Positions 41,239 to 51,600 of a DNA stretch of 64,000 nt are shown one piece after another; position 1 is the stretch's first letter; each line of letters starts with the position of its first letter. The stretch is from Acholoe squamosa (taxonomy: Eukaryota; Annelida; Polychaeta; Phyllodocida; Polynoidae), in the NCBI GenBank assembly GCA_949317995.1, contig OX439044.1, forward strand, positions 10,449,141 through 10,513,140. The letters run 5' to 3'. A model generated the notes under the pieces. That model had not been told where the DNA came from, did no database searches, and was given only the letters and a program-made list of their open reading frames with translations. A program made the translations under genes and the position numbers.

Positions 41239-41940
41239 ATGACACAAAACCAGCAATAAAAATGGAACCGGACATCCTAAATTGGTATTTTTTGGTTTTC
41301 TGAGCTGAAGGGATATCCCTTCACAAATTTGTTAAGGTAATATAAAGTAATTTGAAAATTATTTTTCCAGGCCCTTCAAGGGCAGAATCTTACACTTTCT
41401 GACGACCTGACCCTAATACATTTTCTTGTTTACCAATGTCACTGGAGAAAACCACTCTTGTGGAGTCTGCGGTAGAAATGACTCTATCAGTTAACTGAGG
41501 TACTGTTTGTCTTTGGAAAGCTCCCTTTTCTTTAGGATGATTGATTTCATTATGTCAGAGGTAGAGCTTTGTTTTAGTTTGATTTTGTGATATGAATTTT
41601 TCATCTTATTTTGTAAATTACCATTGTAGTAGTCTGTTTAAGCGCCTGGACGGTTATTGATTGACGCGGTTAATGTACAGTGCAATTTAAGGACCATACA
41701 TCCTCGTGTACAAGGAGTTACTTTCAAGTGAAATGGTGCTCTATTTTCATACCACAGTTATCACATTTCAGAACGATTTTAGGTGCCCAAACTGGATAAT
41801 CTGAGTGCTTTTATCATAGGATAGAGGCACTAAGAGTTGACACTTGAATATTGACAGTGTTCTTTTTCTATACTATTCTTATATGTGACAGCAGGTCAGG
41901 TTTAGTTTTGACAATGGTTCATACAGGAAAAGCTCAGCAT
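41239..41940. other. No gene seen
   Basis: AT-rich with short frames. No exon or bounded repeat recognised beyond the possible third TIR unit at its start. Confidence 0.4.
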
Positions 41941-42013
41941 GACATGTGTGGGACTAGAACCTGGCATCTGCTGATGCAAAGTGCTTCATGCTATCCATTA
42001 GGCCACGGGGTTG
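41941..42013 (-). tRNA. tRNA-like relic, Arg-like body
   Basis: On the minus strand CCCCGTGGCCTAATGGATAG is a good A-box region, GCACTTTGCATCAGC an anticodon-arm-like piece, and GGTTCTAGTCC a B-box with one change. The overall pattern resembles tRNA-Arg, but the acceptor and anticodon stems fail. Confidence 0.5.
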
Positions 42014-42226
42014 GACAATGGTGCTGGGTTAGATGTGTCTTATTTCTGGGACCCTATGGATACCATATATATGTTTGTATGTCAGTGAATGCAGAATGCA
42101 TTCTGATGCATTCTAATGCATCCTAAAGGTGCAGACTGTGGTATAAACGCAATGTGTGATGACTATGGATGCACAAGTTGACTATAGGGCCAGATAAAAG
42201 CACGTGGTGAAGAAGTGTCATATATT

Positions 42227-42362
42227 CAGGGGCGTAGGAAGCAAATGTTTATTGGGGGGGGGGCCCGGGGGTCTTGGTTGGGGGGCATGCTATATTTTTA
42301 CATAGGCTTATATAGGGAATCTCCTCATCATTGACCTGCCCCCCCCTTTAACTACGCCCCTG
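42227..42362. mobile_element. hAT-like MITE (CAGGGGCGTAGGAAGC ends), short copy
   Basis: CAGGGGCGTAGGAAGC at the left and TTTAACTACGCCCCTG at the right. ATATT borders both sides. It is 136 bp with strong G and C runs next to the ends, and related to 21904-22236. Confidence 0.75.
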
Positions 42363-42392
42363 ATATTACATAAATAGTGTATTTTGATAGAA

Positions 42393-42560
42393 CCTGACAT
42401 GCCATAGCTGAGCGGCCCACCCTGACATGCCATAGTTGCACGGCCCACCCTGACATGCCATAGCTGAGTGGCCCACCCTGACATGCCATAGCTGAGCGGC
42501 CCACCCTGACATGCCATAGCTGAGCGGCCCACCCTGACATGCCATAGCTAAGCGACCCAT
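42393..42560 (+). repeat. 28-bp tandem repeat, six units
   Basis: CCTGACATGCCATAGCTGAG + CGGCCCAC is repeated six times, all 28 bp, with one to three changes per unit. 28 is not a multiple of three, so the three long open frames on the minus strand repeat out of phase and are chance products. Confidence 0.9.
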
Positions 42561-42700
42561 TTAAGGGCCCGGTTGCTTATTCATTTCAATACTACTTAAA
42601 CCCGGCACTTTTAACATTGTTTTCAATACTCGACCTCCCAAACTTATTTGAGAGCGGTGCTTATTTGAGACCCGGTGATTAAATGGGCCATTACGGTAGT
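42561..42700. repeat. GCTTATTTGAGACCCGG repeat segment
   Basis: GGTGCTTATTTGAGACCCGG and GGTTGCTTATTCATTTC recur. Matches the 1286-1405 segment. Confidence 0.5.
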
Positions 42701-42959
42701 TATCAACAGCACAGATAGATATGAAACGCACAAATTCATGCCCATATAAATGCTTCTTAAGTATAGCATGGATAACGCCTTAGGATTATCACCCAGACAC
42801 TTGATATAGGCTCTGCAAGGCATTTCGAAATTATATCTATAGCTTTTTGAGTACAGTAAGAAACATGTTTCACCTAGACGAGTTTGTGGAAAATATCTAG
42901 CAATACAAAAACGTGCATGTTTTATTGTATTCCTTTTTAATTCTATTTTCCTTTTTTGC

Positions 42960-44480
42960 AAGACCCTCCAGACCACATCTGGACCACTTCTGTCTGGAAG
43001 TACCTTTTGGGAACACAAGAGAGAAGGACTACCAAAGGTGGGTCACTTCCGTTTCTGAAAGTGTACCTCCAACAGAACTGAGTTGCAACGGTTTGGAAAC
43101 AGCCACATGGAGGCTATTGCACAGAAGCTAAAGACAGCACTAAGTAGGTGGCAACTGACTTTAACAAGTCATGCTCTGCTTCACCATTCCACTTGTACTG
43201 ACCACATTACACTGACAAGCCACCTGCCTTCTATCCCATGTAGCAAGCCCAGTGGGGGCCAAAGTGGGAAGAATTCAGTACATGGGCTTATGGTTGGCAG
43301 ATGCTGGGTTTCAAGTCTGGGCCACAGTGGGCAGCCCTAAATGGGCAAACCCCGATTCAGGCACAGTTCACATTGGGCACAGGTTGGTTTGAAAATGAGC
43401 ATCCAAAAATGGGTGAAGATCAATTTCAAGACAAGTTACCCAATCTGGGCTGAGAGTGGGTTTGGATAGGGCAAACTCACCTTCGGCTTTTGTGATTTGA
43501 CACCAGATGGCCAAGGAATCTCAAATACACTTTTATTTGCCATACAGTATTGATTATCTTAAATTAATAACAACTGAAATGCTCCTAAACTATACATTAA
43601 GTAATAATGTTCAGATTTTAGCATAGTTTGGAAATCCTTAGATATTCCCTTTAAAGAATGTGCAGATCAATGTCATCCTAGCAGATATACAAAATGACTA
43701 CACCATTCCTATTGCAGTGAATGTGGTATAAGGTTCAAACATACCAACTACAAGCACTATGACCTTAAAAGCTCTGCTCTATGCTCCTTCATATAAAGAG
43801 AGCCACTAAAGAAGGCCAGGATGTCACTAGACACCTATTGAGTGCAAATTGATGTATGTATTCTAATGATGGAATCATCATTGCATTGGAATAGATGAGT
43901 ATCACTGGGTATTGCTATACTTGGTAAGGGGTGGGGGGAGAAATATTCAATAATTCAATAAGTTTTTCTGAATTTTCATTTAAAAATATGGCCAAATAGG
44001 TCAGCCTAGTTTGGGCCACATCAGAACCCATGTTGAACTCAACCTGAGCCCAAATTCATTAGCCCACGTTGAAACTCATCTGTGCCCAAATTGGTTAGGC
44101 CGGTGTAGCCCAGACACTTTGCTGAGGACAAAACCCATTGGGTGCCCCGTTGGGCAGCCCTGTTTGGCCAACATTGGTCAGTCACTATAAGCCACACTGG
44201 GGCCACACTGGGGCCACACATGTTTTGCTACCTGGGTTAAAAATTGTGTATTGCACAAGCAGGTATCCTACTGTGTGACTCTCTTTTTAGTGCTCTTGTT
44301 TTGAGTAGCTATCATCTTCATTGAAAGGTACTTGTACCTGACTGATGTGAGCACTTCTGTGCATCACGGAAAAAAGTCAGGACTGAAAGAAAACACAGTG
44401 ACTGCTGCAGGTGAGGCGGCACTTCTTAGGCAAAACCACCTTTTCCCCGATGTGCAACACCCTCCAGAGCCTTCAGCAAC
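42960..44480. repeat. Decayed CAGGAGGG-family MITE split by a 1-kb element
   Basis: The left part contains GACCCTCCAGACC, TGCTCTGCTTCACCATTCC and GACAAGCCACCTGCC. The right part has AGCAGGTATCCTACTGTGTGAC and CAACACCCTCCAGAGCC, in the order of the 27052 monomer. The insert is 43235-44236. Confidence 0.5.
43235..44236. mobile_element. 1-kb MITE with CCCAGGTAGCAA ends
   Basis: CCCATGTAGCAAGCCCAGTG at the left is mirrored by CACACATGTTTTGCTACCTG + GG at the right. Subterminal blocks of TGGGCAG-CCC and GGGGCCACACTGG repeat in direct and inverted order. The middle is AT-rich with no coding frame. It interrupts an older MITE. Confidence 0.7.
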
Positions 44481-44554
44481 TCCCATTCTATGTATTTATG
44501 CAACACGTCCATTCCACAATCAAGTCAGTTGTCAGTGACAGATCGCTAACACTT

Positions 44555-44700
44555 CAAAGGCCGCACATACATTGTCATGATGCCTTGATGAAGTGCTCAC
44601 GAGCAGACTCGCGAGCACTTCATTTGGGCATCATGCCGACCCTTCAGGAATAAATATATGATTTCACCCCTGTTGGGTTGGCATGATCCATGTATACAGC
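44555..44700. mobile_element. TTAA-site MITE, partial
   Basis: GAAGTGCTCACGAGCAGACTC-type palindrome followed by GCATCATGCCGACCCTTCAGG and GTTGGGTTGGCATGATCC. Both ends are missing. Confidence 0.65.
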
Positions 44701-44741
44701 CTTGGGTTCAGTTAGCATTCAAGGACTGCATTGATACATAG

Positions 44742-44840
44742 ACAAAGGTGCACGAGAATTGGTCAGCACTGAGGGTTATCACATGAGGCGAAGCCAAGTG
44801 TGATAATCCTCAGTGCTAACCAATTCGAGTGCTCCTTTGT
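44742..44840. repeat. Hairpin H8 with ATGAGGCGAAGCCAAGTG apex
   Basis: Arms of about 40 bp (ACAAAGG-GCAC-GAATTGGT-AGCACTGAGG and inverse) with five or so mismatches. The apex mini-hairpin GGC-GAA-GCC is the inverse-type match of H2's GGGC-TTC-GCCC. The base continues into ATTTATCTCAAG, like the element edge after H6 (ATTTATGTCAAG). Confidence 0.85.
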
Positions 44841-45082
44841 ATTTATCTCAAGTTTATTTAGTCAGATATGTTCAAAATTCCATTTATTTGGCATTAGAAA
44901 TGATTTTATCATTAGTTATTTGACCAATTGGATGTTTTCCTTGGCAGTGTGATATGGGGAAGGGTTATCACACTGGGGGGTGTGATACAGAGGTTCTTGG
45001 TTAAACCTATGGGGCTCTCATATTCAATTTGAGATACATCATGATGGCCAATGGACATGAGAGTGAGTGAGTAATAGATGTT

Positions 45083-45556
45083 TAACGCCATTTTGACAGC
45101 TAAGGTCATATTCATGACGAGAACTTCATTTCACAAGTTCACAGAGGAATGTGTTGGTGCCCGCGCATATGTGCACCACACACATCGTGAGGGGATAGGA
45201 AAGAAGAGATATAGACCCTTTTAAGTGGGCTAGGGAAGCCTAACGCCATTTTGACAGCTAAGGTCATATTCATGACGAGAACTACATTTCACAATTTCAC
45301 AGAGGAATGTGTTGGTGCCTGCGTATATGTGCACCACACACATCGTGAGGGGATAGGAAAGAGGAGAAATAGACCCTTTTAAGTGGGCTAGGGAAGCCTA
45401 ACGCTATTTTGACAGCTAAGGTCATATTCATGACGAGAACTACATTTCACAATTTCACAGAGGAATGTGTTGGTGCCCGCGCATATGTGCACCACACACA
45501 TCGTGAGGAGATAGGAAAGGGGAGAAATAGACCTTTTTAAGTGGGCTAGGGAAACC
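45083..45556 (+). repeat. 158-bp tandem repeat, three units
   Basis: Units start at 45083, 45241 and 45399, each TAACGCCATTTTGACAGC and closing with AAGTGGGCTAGGGAA. Units differ at only a few positions, so the array is young. No ORF crosses the units, and 158 is not a multiple of three. Confidence 0.9.
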
Positions 45557-45719
45557 CGAATGTACATGATGTATTAATGTACCACCGACCATTAATCCTT
45601 TAAGGCCCATTATACCATGGTTATCCAGTTTGCGCACCATTTTACGGTGGCTTTAGTAAGAGAGTAATGAATGGGCTAACGGGCACCGAATTCAGTGTAT
45701 CGTAGGATATCGCAACGAT

Positions 45720-45890
45720 AACTAGTGCCTGTTATCCATGGATATCAGGCACACCTTACAAAAGTCATGATGCATGCATCATGGTGTGCAATATCGACAG
45801 GTATCAGCATGGGGATATCCCGAAAAAGCACCCAACATCCAAGAAATCGTGTAATAATATCTGCTAAAGGCACTGTTTATAAACTCACAA
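45720..45890. repeat. Relative of the 14164-14360 two-part element
   Basis: A GTTATCCATGGATATCAGGC palindromic piece leads into GGTGTGCAATATCGACAGGT, CCGAAAAAGCACCC and CAAGAAATCGTG. The same order occurs after hairpin H4 at about 14270-14360. Confidence 0.6.
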
Positions 45891-45962
45891 CAAATAACAT
45901 TGAATTTAATGGTTTTAAAGGGTAAAAATGTTTAATTTAATGGTGGAAACCATGGTATAAAC

Positions 45963-46056
45963 GTCATAGATGATGGATAAGGGGAACTCGGCCTCTGGCC
46001 TCGTTCCCTTCTCTGGGATAAAAGGACCTAGTGAACCCCTATCCATCATCTATGTC
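45963..46056. repeat. Hairpin H10 with two-lobed apex
   Basis: Outer arms of about 24 bp (GACATAGATGATGGATA and inverse) enclose an inner hairpin GGGAACTCGGCCTCTGGCC + TCGTTCCC. The inner lobe CTCGGCC-TCT-GGCCTCG has the same layout as H2's apex. Confidence 0.8.
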
Positions 46057-46059
46057 CTT

Positions 46060-46229
46060 ACTAATGCATTGATATATCATGCCAACCTTATATCATGATG
46101 TATGATTGCAATCTGGGGAGTAGCTTGGCTGATATTGAGTCCCGTTCAAGGGCCCCTTATGCAGTCACCTTGGATATGATGCACTCCAACATTACTCAGT
46201 AATGTCGTTAATGGTCCTTAAAGGGTTAA
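46060..46229. mobile_element. TTAA-site MITE, decayed
   Basis: GCATTGATATATCATGCCAAC, ATATGATGCACTCCAAC and TGGTCCTTAAAGGG plus TTAA. It abuts hairpin H10. Confidence 0.6.
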
Positions 46230-46363
46230 AGAGTTAAGATTCCTATAGCGCCCCAATCTCCCCTACTTTTCGCTATATCCATGGGGCATTCATACAGCAA
46301 GCACAGGGGAGCAGGGAGAGGTGCAAGGCACAGTGAATGACTCTATACCACACTTTAGTATCA

Positions 46364-46589
46364 TTAACCTTTTAAGAGCAGCTGAGAAAGTACTCACCAG
46401 CACTTCATTGCAGCATCATGACAACCCTACCAGGTTGATACATATGCTCACGGAGGGTCGGCATGATGCTCCATTGAAGTGCTGCAAGTAGTCTCACCAG
46501 CACTTCATGGTGCATCATGACGACCGATGTGCATCATGACGACCGATGGGCATGATGCTTTAATGCATCAGGGGTCCTTAAAGGGTTAA
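46364..46589. mobile_element. Complete TTAA-site MITE
   Basis: TTAACCTTTTAAGAGCAGCTG and GTCCTTAAAGGG with TTAA bound it. Both palindromes are of the AGTGCTGG type. GTGCATCATGACGACCGATG is directly duplicated near the right end. Confidence 0.8.
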
Positions 46590-46819
46590 ACTTAATAATT
46601 CATGAAGGGCATATGGCAGGGATTGGATTCTGGTAGGAGGAGGGGCAAGGTCTACCTTAAAGTTGCTGCACATGTTGCTAGACTAGTATAGGTATATTTT
46701 CAGAAATAGATGAGTTCAATGTTACTAGCTTTCTGACCTTAAATTATCCTAGTTAGCACGTACTCATCACTGGATAAAACTGTTAATTGGACTCGTTATA
46801 GAAGTTTTACATTAAATAA

Positions 46820-46923
46820 TTAACCCTTTAAGGGTCTTATATGAGATCGGGGTACTTAATGAATGGAGCCATGCATGGCGAATCCACTTACCAGAATTGC
46901 ATTCATGCACTATTATGGGTTAA
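46820..46923. mobile_element. Short internally deleted TTAA-site MITE, 104 bp
   Basis: TTAACCCTTTAAGGGTC at the left and CTATTATGGG plus TTAA at the right. Only about half of the interior remains, apparently by internal deletion. Confidence 0.7.
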
Positions 46924-47121
46924 TATGTACTGCTAAGATCCCTAAAAGCAGGCTCCATTTAATTACTCTGATAAGATTCAGGAAAAGGTGGTTTCCCCCC
47001 CCCCACACACATTTTTTTTTATTATTAAGATAAGTAGTTTAAAGCTGAGCTGGGCGTTCCCCAAGGATACTCCCTGTCCTCCCCCCTCTGATTCAGTGCC
47101 ACCCAAGCACTGCATTCCAGG

Positions 47122-47926
47122 AGCTTAATTCAAAACATCCTGGGATCGCAACTCCAGCAATCTTAGTGTGGGCACATATCATAAGGCCTGGCCAGTCTAC
47201 CCTATCTAATGCAGTGGTTGCAGGCCTGTCAGGAATAGTAAGTCCTGGGATCACTTCACTGTTCCTTTTCCAGCACTAAGATCACTGCGATCTTATTGAA
47301 AGAATTGCATAGTGGTTTCACCTGAGTACAAGAGCACTTACAGGGAACACTCCTGATTGAAAGTGGGAATAGCCTGCTGCATATACATAAACAGGGGAGG
47401 GAGGACGTTTACTGAGAGTCCTTGAGGGCCCTTAGGCCTACTCATGCGTTAAGGGCACTGTAAGGTAATTCTTTCTTCTCAAGTTTTGAAGTGAAGTCCT
47501 ACCGCACTCCCTTTGGTATCCTCTTGCTGCAAGCCAGACTCTGTCTTCGGGGAATTTCATCTGTCTCTCTCTATTGAGGGAAGATATTTTTATTTTATCC
47601 TGGTTGAACATTTGCATTAAAGTTACCTTATTTACAGATGAAATCTAATATATTTCTTAGCCCATATGGGGACGGGGAGCGATGGTATAAGCACTCTTGT
47701 GAAGAAGAGTGACTCCACAGCTATTCCTTTATTTTGGGACTCTTACCCCTGTGCCTAGTCAGTACTTCTTGGAATAGTGTAGGAGGGCTGAGGCTAAGAT
47801 CGATGCGATCTTAGTGCTGGCTAGGAAATGTGAACGCAGTCTGATCTTAAGATCGCTTAATAGGATAAGGTAGAATAATTCCTAAGATCGCTGGGGTTGC
47901 GATCCAAGGATGTTTTGAATTAAGCT
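47122..47926. mobile_element. 0.8-kb TIR element with CCWGG flanks (copy 2)
   Basis: AGCTTAATTCAAAACATCC at the left is mirrored by GGATGTTTTGAATTAAGCT at the right. The flanks are CCAGG and CCTGG, so the duplication fits CCWGG. It shares GTGGTTTCACCTGAGTACAAG, GAGCACTTACAGGGAACAC and CTTGTGAAGAAGAGTG with copy 1 at 31187-31961. It contains about 130 bp (near 47500-47640) absent from copy 1, and copy 1 has some sequence absent here. No transposase motif. Confidence 0.8.
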
Positions 47927-48059
47927 CCTGGTTAGTCGGGACCCTGTTGTGTGACAGCATTGCCTTATCTGCTGCTGGTGAGATAAGCACTGGGTCTGTT
48001 TGAAGAGCAATAAAGTGCATTGTACATGGGTTCCAAAATAGATGTACATGTTGAAGTGT

Positions 48060-50975
48060 CGGATTTTGGAGATAGGGCCTCGTCACCATGTTGAATTTTC
48101 ATTCATTCTAGTTTATTTCATGCTAGGAACGAGCCTTACTATGGATTTGTATGGAAACATCCATTCCTCACAGATCCGTTGATCTCCCTGAATCTCATTC
48201 TTCACGACTCCATTCTCCACAATGACGTCGTGAAAATAGCCTAAAACCCCTCATCAAGCAGTGATTTTTGAAAGTTTTTTTTTACCAAGATAGAAACAGA
48301 GATCCACTCGATTTTCTCCAAACTGAATATTTCTTCACTCGTTGACTTCAAAGCAGGATTCCACTCGGTTTGCCTTGTGGAATCCTGTTTTGAGGACTCG
48401 TAAAGAAATACTCAGTTTGGTGCAAAGCTCCAGAATCTCTATGTCTCAACCCGTGTCTGTCAAATATCAAAAGTGCTGTGTTGCAAGTGTTAAATTTTAC
48501 AACCCCTGTACCGCTGTGCCATGTTTGTCAAATTTTGCAAATGTATAGCTACATTTGGGGTTAGTTTATGGGCGCAGACATCTTCCAACCCCCGAGGCTT
48601 CTGAAGTAATAGACAAGATGGCCACGGCTCAATCAGGAGCAGAAATGCTTCTGTCTGTGCTGCCTTTGGTACCTTTCATATTGTAAAACCCCAAGTATAA
48701 GGTGCACCCTGGCATTGGGAGAATACTATAATCTTTACCTGAGGTTTGAAACAGTTGCCATTCCTTACTAAACAGTGCATATGTAAAATGACTCATAGAT
48801 ACAATGCCCAATGGGGCATTGGTCAGGCGCATGATCTATGATATCATGAATAGGCCAAATGAAAAAAGGTTTTTTTCCAGTAACCCGACCCACCCTAGCA
48901 AAACGGGCGAAAAACTTTTTTTTTTATGATTTTGAAGAATTTTGTCTGATTTTTTCACATTTTAAAGAATTTTTTCATTACTTTTTGAGGATTTTTCCTG
49001 TACCCTTTTTGTGTTCTTCCCCTCATTCACAGTTGTCATTTTCCTATCATTATTTTACAATGAAATCAAAGAATTTGATACATCCATTGATATGTACCCT
49101 TACATTTCCTATGTAAATGTGAAAAAAAAATATTAAAAAAAGAATCCGACCTACCGACCCTCCCATTTCAAGTGATGTTACTGGAAACACACCTTTATCT
49201 TTTTTGGCCATATTTAAAAGAGGACGGACCTCCGACAATGAGCGGCGCTGTGGTCACCGGCAACCCTCGCTATAGGCACAATATAGTAAGAGAGGGTGAC
49301 CTTTTTTTAAGAAGTTGCTGATAAAGTTTTTGCACTCCTCTCAGGTTTGGCTGACAAAATATGTAGATCTGACATAAGGAACTTGCAACACAATAGCTAT
49401 ACTTTGGGATGAGGCATGTGCATGACAACAACCATCTAGGAATTTCTCATGTGAAAGTTAACAATCATCTCAGCCACTCATTTGTAAACAAGCAAGGTGG
49501 TCATCATTTTGACCACCTTAATTTGTAGTTTTGCATCTTCCAAGTTTTAAGTGCGAACTATGCAAACACCAGATTTTACATCAAATATGATTTATTTATC
49601 TTTGATTACCATCTCCAAACCCATATCTAATGAATTTGTAATCTGCAGTTAAAGTAGTAAACAAGCTCAAAATGTTAGTCAGTCGGCACTTGTTTGGGAC
49701 TGTCTCTTGTACATGATGTTGGGCTCATCTCACTTTAGATCTCTTCAGTAGCCTGCTAGCAGAGAAGGTAACCACTATCGTTGGTAGCATTTTCCATCTC
49801 TGAAATGTCCTGTTGTAATCTCTACCCATGTTTCTCACTTACCGAGCCACAGTTTTCTGGGGGATGATGTAAGGTCAGATGCAGAAAGTGGATCATCAAG
49901 GACATTTTGCATTCCAGTTTCTGATATGTGCCCAGCAGTGTATCCATACTCTCTGCATAATCCTCAGCCCTCAGAAATCATGTTATAAATGCTTTCAGAG
50001 CAACCCGTAGCTTTCATTTACTATGCAGCCTATTTGTCTTATAATATCAAACTACTATCACTTTAATTACATGATATCAGATAATCATGATGTCTAGATG
50101 CAACATTACACACCATAAATCATGGCTGGTTTCTCTAAATCCAGAAATTAAGAAGGGCCTTATCAATCAATAAAGCAATGTTCCTTGGTAACATACTATA
50201 GTGTTAGAGGAAATATGGTTAAGATGGCTACCCTTATACCAAAACGAAGCAATGTAAGCTCAAAATCAGTGGTTATAATGCAATGTAGATGGAATCGAGG
50301 CTATTAAGTGTGGAAATACTTACATCTTGACCCCTAGTGGCATGATCCAAGTTTGACTCTTACTTGTGGAGTACACAAACTGCTATAACACCCAACACAT
50401 AATATTCCATAAACTGGTTCCTGCGGATGAATAATGCAGGCCTAGGAGTGACTTTTAGGTGAAATATGATTTGCAGCAGTGTCAAAGCTATTGATATTAC
50501 CCAGACAAATTGGTATGTTTGGTCTCCTCTTTTTGGCCATTGCACAGTGTTACACAGAGACACACTCAAACTCGTGTGCGGTGCTAAGGTAGCCATTTAT
50601 GCCCTTAAATCATTTTCTTTTGCATGTATACATTATTTTCAAAGGCTAATTGTGTTTTGAACCTTCTTATATCTATAGGAAGTTTGCCATAGGCATAGTA
50701 AACTTTGAATGAAACATCAAAAGCTAAAGCCAATACAGCCTTTCCTAAAATAAGTAACCCCTTCATGTTGCAGGGGCCTATACCCCCCCCCCTCACCCAC
50801 CCAATCCTAGACAGCTCCCCATAGTATTATAGAGTGGTGGTTATTTTGGGAAGCAGACAGGGACTTACAGCAGAGATATAGACACTTACATGTATTGGTG
50901 GTCGGCGCCTCACTGGTATCACCAAACTATCAGTCTTATCGGCTTGCTATCTCATAACAACCCATGTATGGCCAC
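48060..50975. repeat. Duplicated block X (copy 1)
   Basis: Matches 63220-64000 in segments: 48460-48550 with 63275-63365, 49270-49500 with 63366-63595, and 50655-50975 with 63700-64000. Shared phrases include GAATTTCTCATGTGAAAGTT and TTATTTTGGGAAGCAGACAG. The second copy lacks about 720 bp (48550-49270, which contains the 48858 MITE) and about 1.15 kb (49500-50650). No exon recognised. Confidence 0.75.
48858..49203. mobile_element. AAAGGTGTGTTTCCAGTAAC-end MITE
   Basis: Left AAAAAGGTTTTTTTCCAGTAAC and right GTTACTGGAAACACACCTTT are inverted ends. Next to them CCGACCCACCCT is mirrored by GACCTACCGACC. It is absent from the paralogous position in 63.36 kb, so it may have inserted after the block duplicated. 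Confidence 0.6.
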
Positions 50976-51600
50976 TCTCCTTATCTTCCTCTGGTAACAA
51001 AAATAACCTATACAGCCTCATCCTTTTGAGTAAATTAACAGCAGTTTGGCCAAATTTGATTTTGCTCAGAGTTTGCTGGTTTTGCTTTGTAAGGTTGTGT
51101 TAACAACAGAAAAACACAAGGAAAAACTCAGGACCTGTAAGTACTTAATTTCTTTTTTCTACATGGAGTGATGTAATGGCAATCAAGAGTCTTAAAAATT
51201 GAGCAACCTCAAATATGTTTTATGATCCAATGTGGCAAAAGCAAAAATATTCCTTACATTTGATTGGATTTACATATAGAAAGGTTGCTTATCTGATGGC
51301 TCCCGATATTTTTGTCAAATAATGGGAAATACCTGATAAGTTTGGCCATATGTATGAGAACTGATTCTGCCACTTTCCTACTTGGTGCCATATAGTGTCC
51401 CAGAACCACTCCAGCCACACACAATCATGATGAAAGACGATTGCATCCGATTCAAAAAGGAAGCCACTTTTCTCACCAAGAAGCCATTTTCGAAGCCAAC
51501 ACTCAAAAAGAAATATTACATAAAAGCAACCTCACAAAGGCGAGAGCCAGGGCAGCTGGCTTGTGACAAGGCATTGGGGAGAGGTACGTGTAAAGGGTCG
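50976..51600. other. No gene seen
   Basis: No paralogous match within the window and no exon signature. The lysine-rich frame at 51420-51560 has no family match. Confidence 0.35.

Noticed and set aside
42308-42560. Overlapping minus-strand frames with GGPLSYGMSGWA-type repeats as a repeat protein
   Set aside because: They are translations of a 28-bp tandem repeat in all three frames. 28 is not divisible by three, and there is no start context or flanking coding sequence.
48859-49116. Phe-rich frame as a membrane protein
   Set aside because: It lies within the AT-rich interior of a MITE and is low-complexity.
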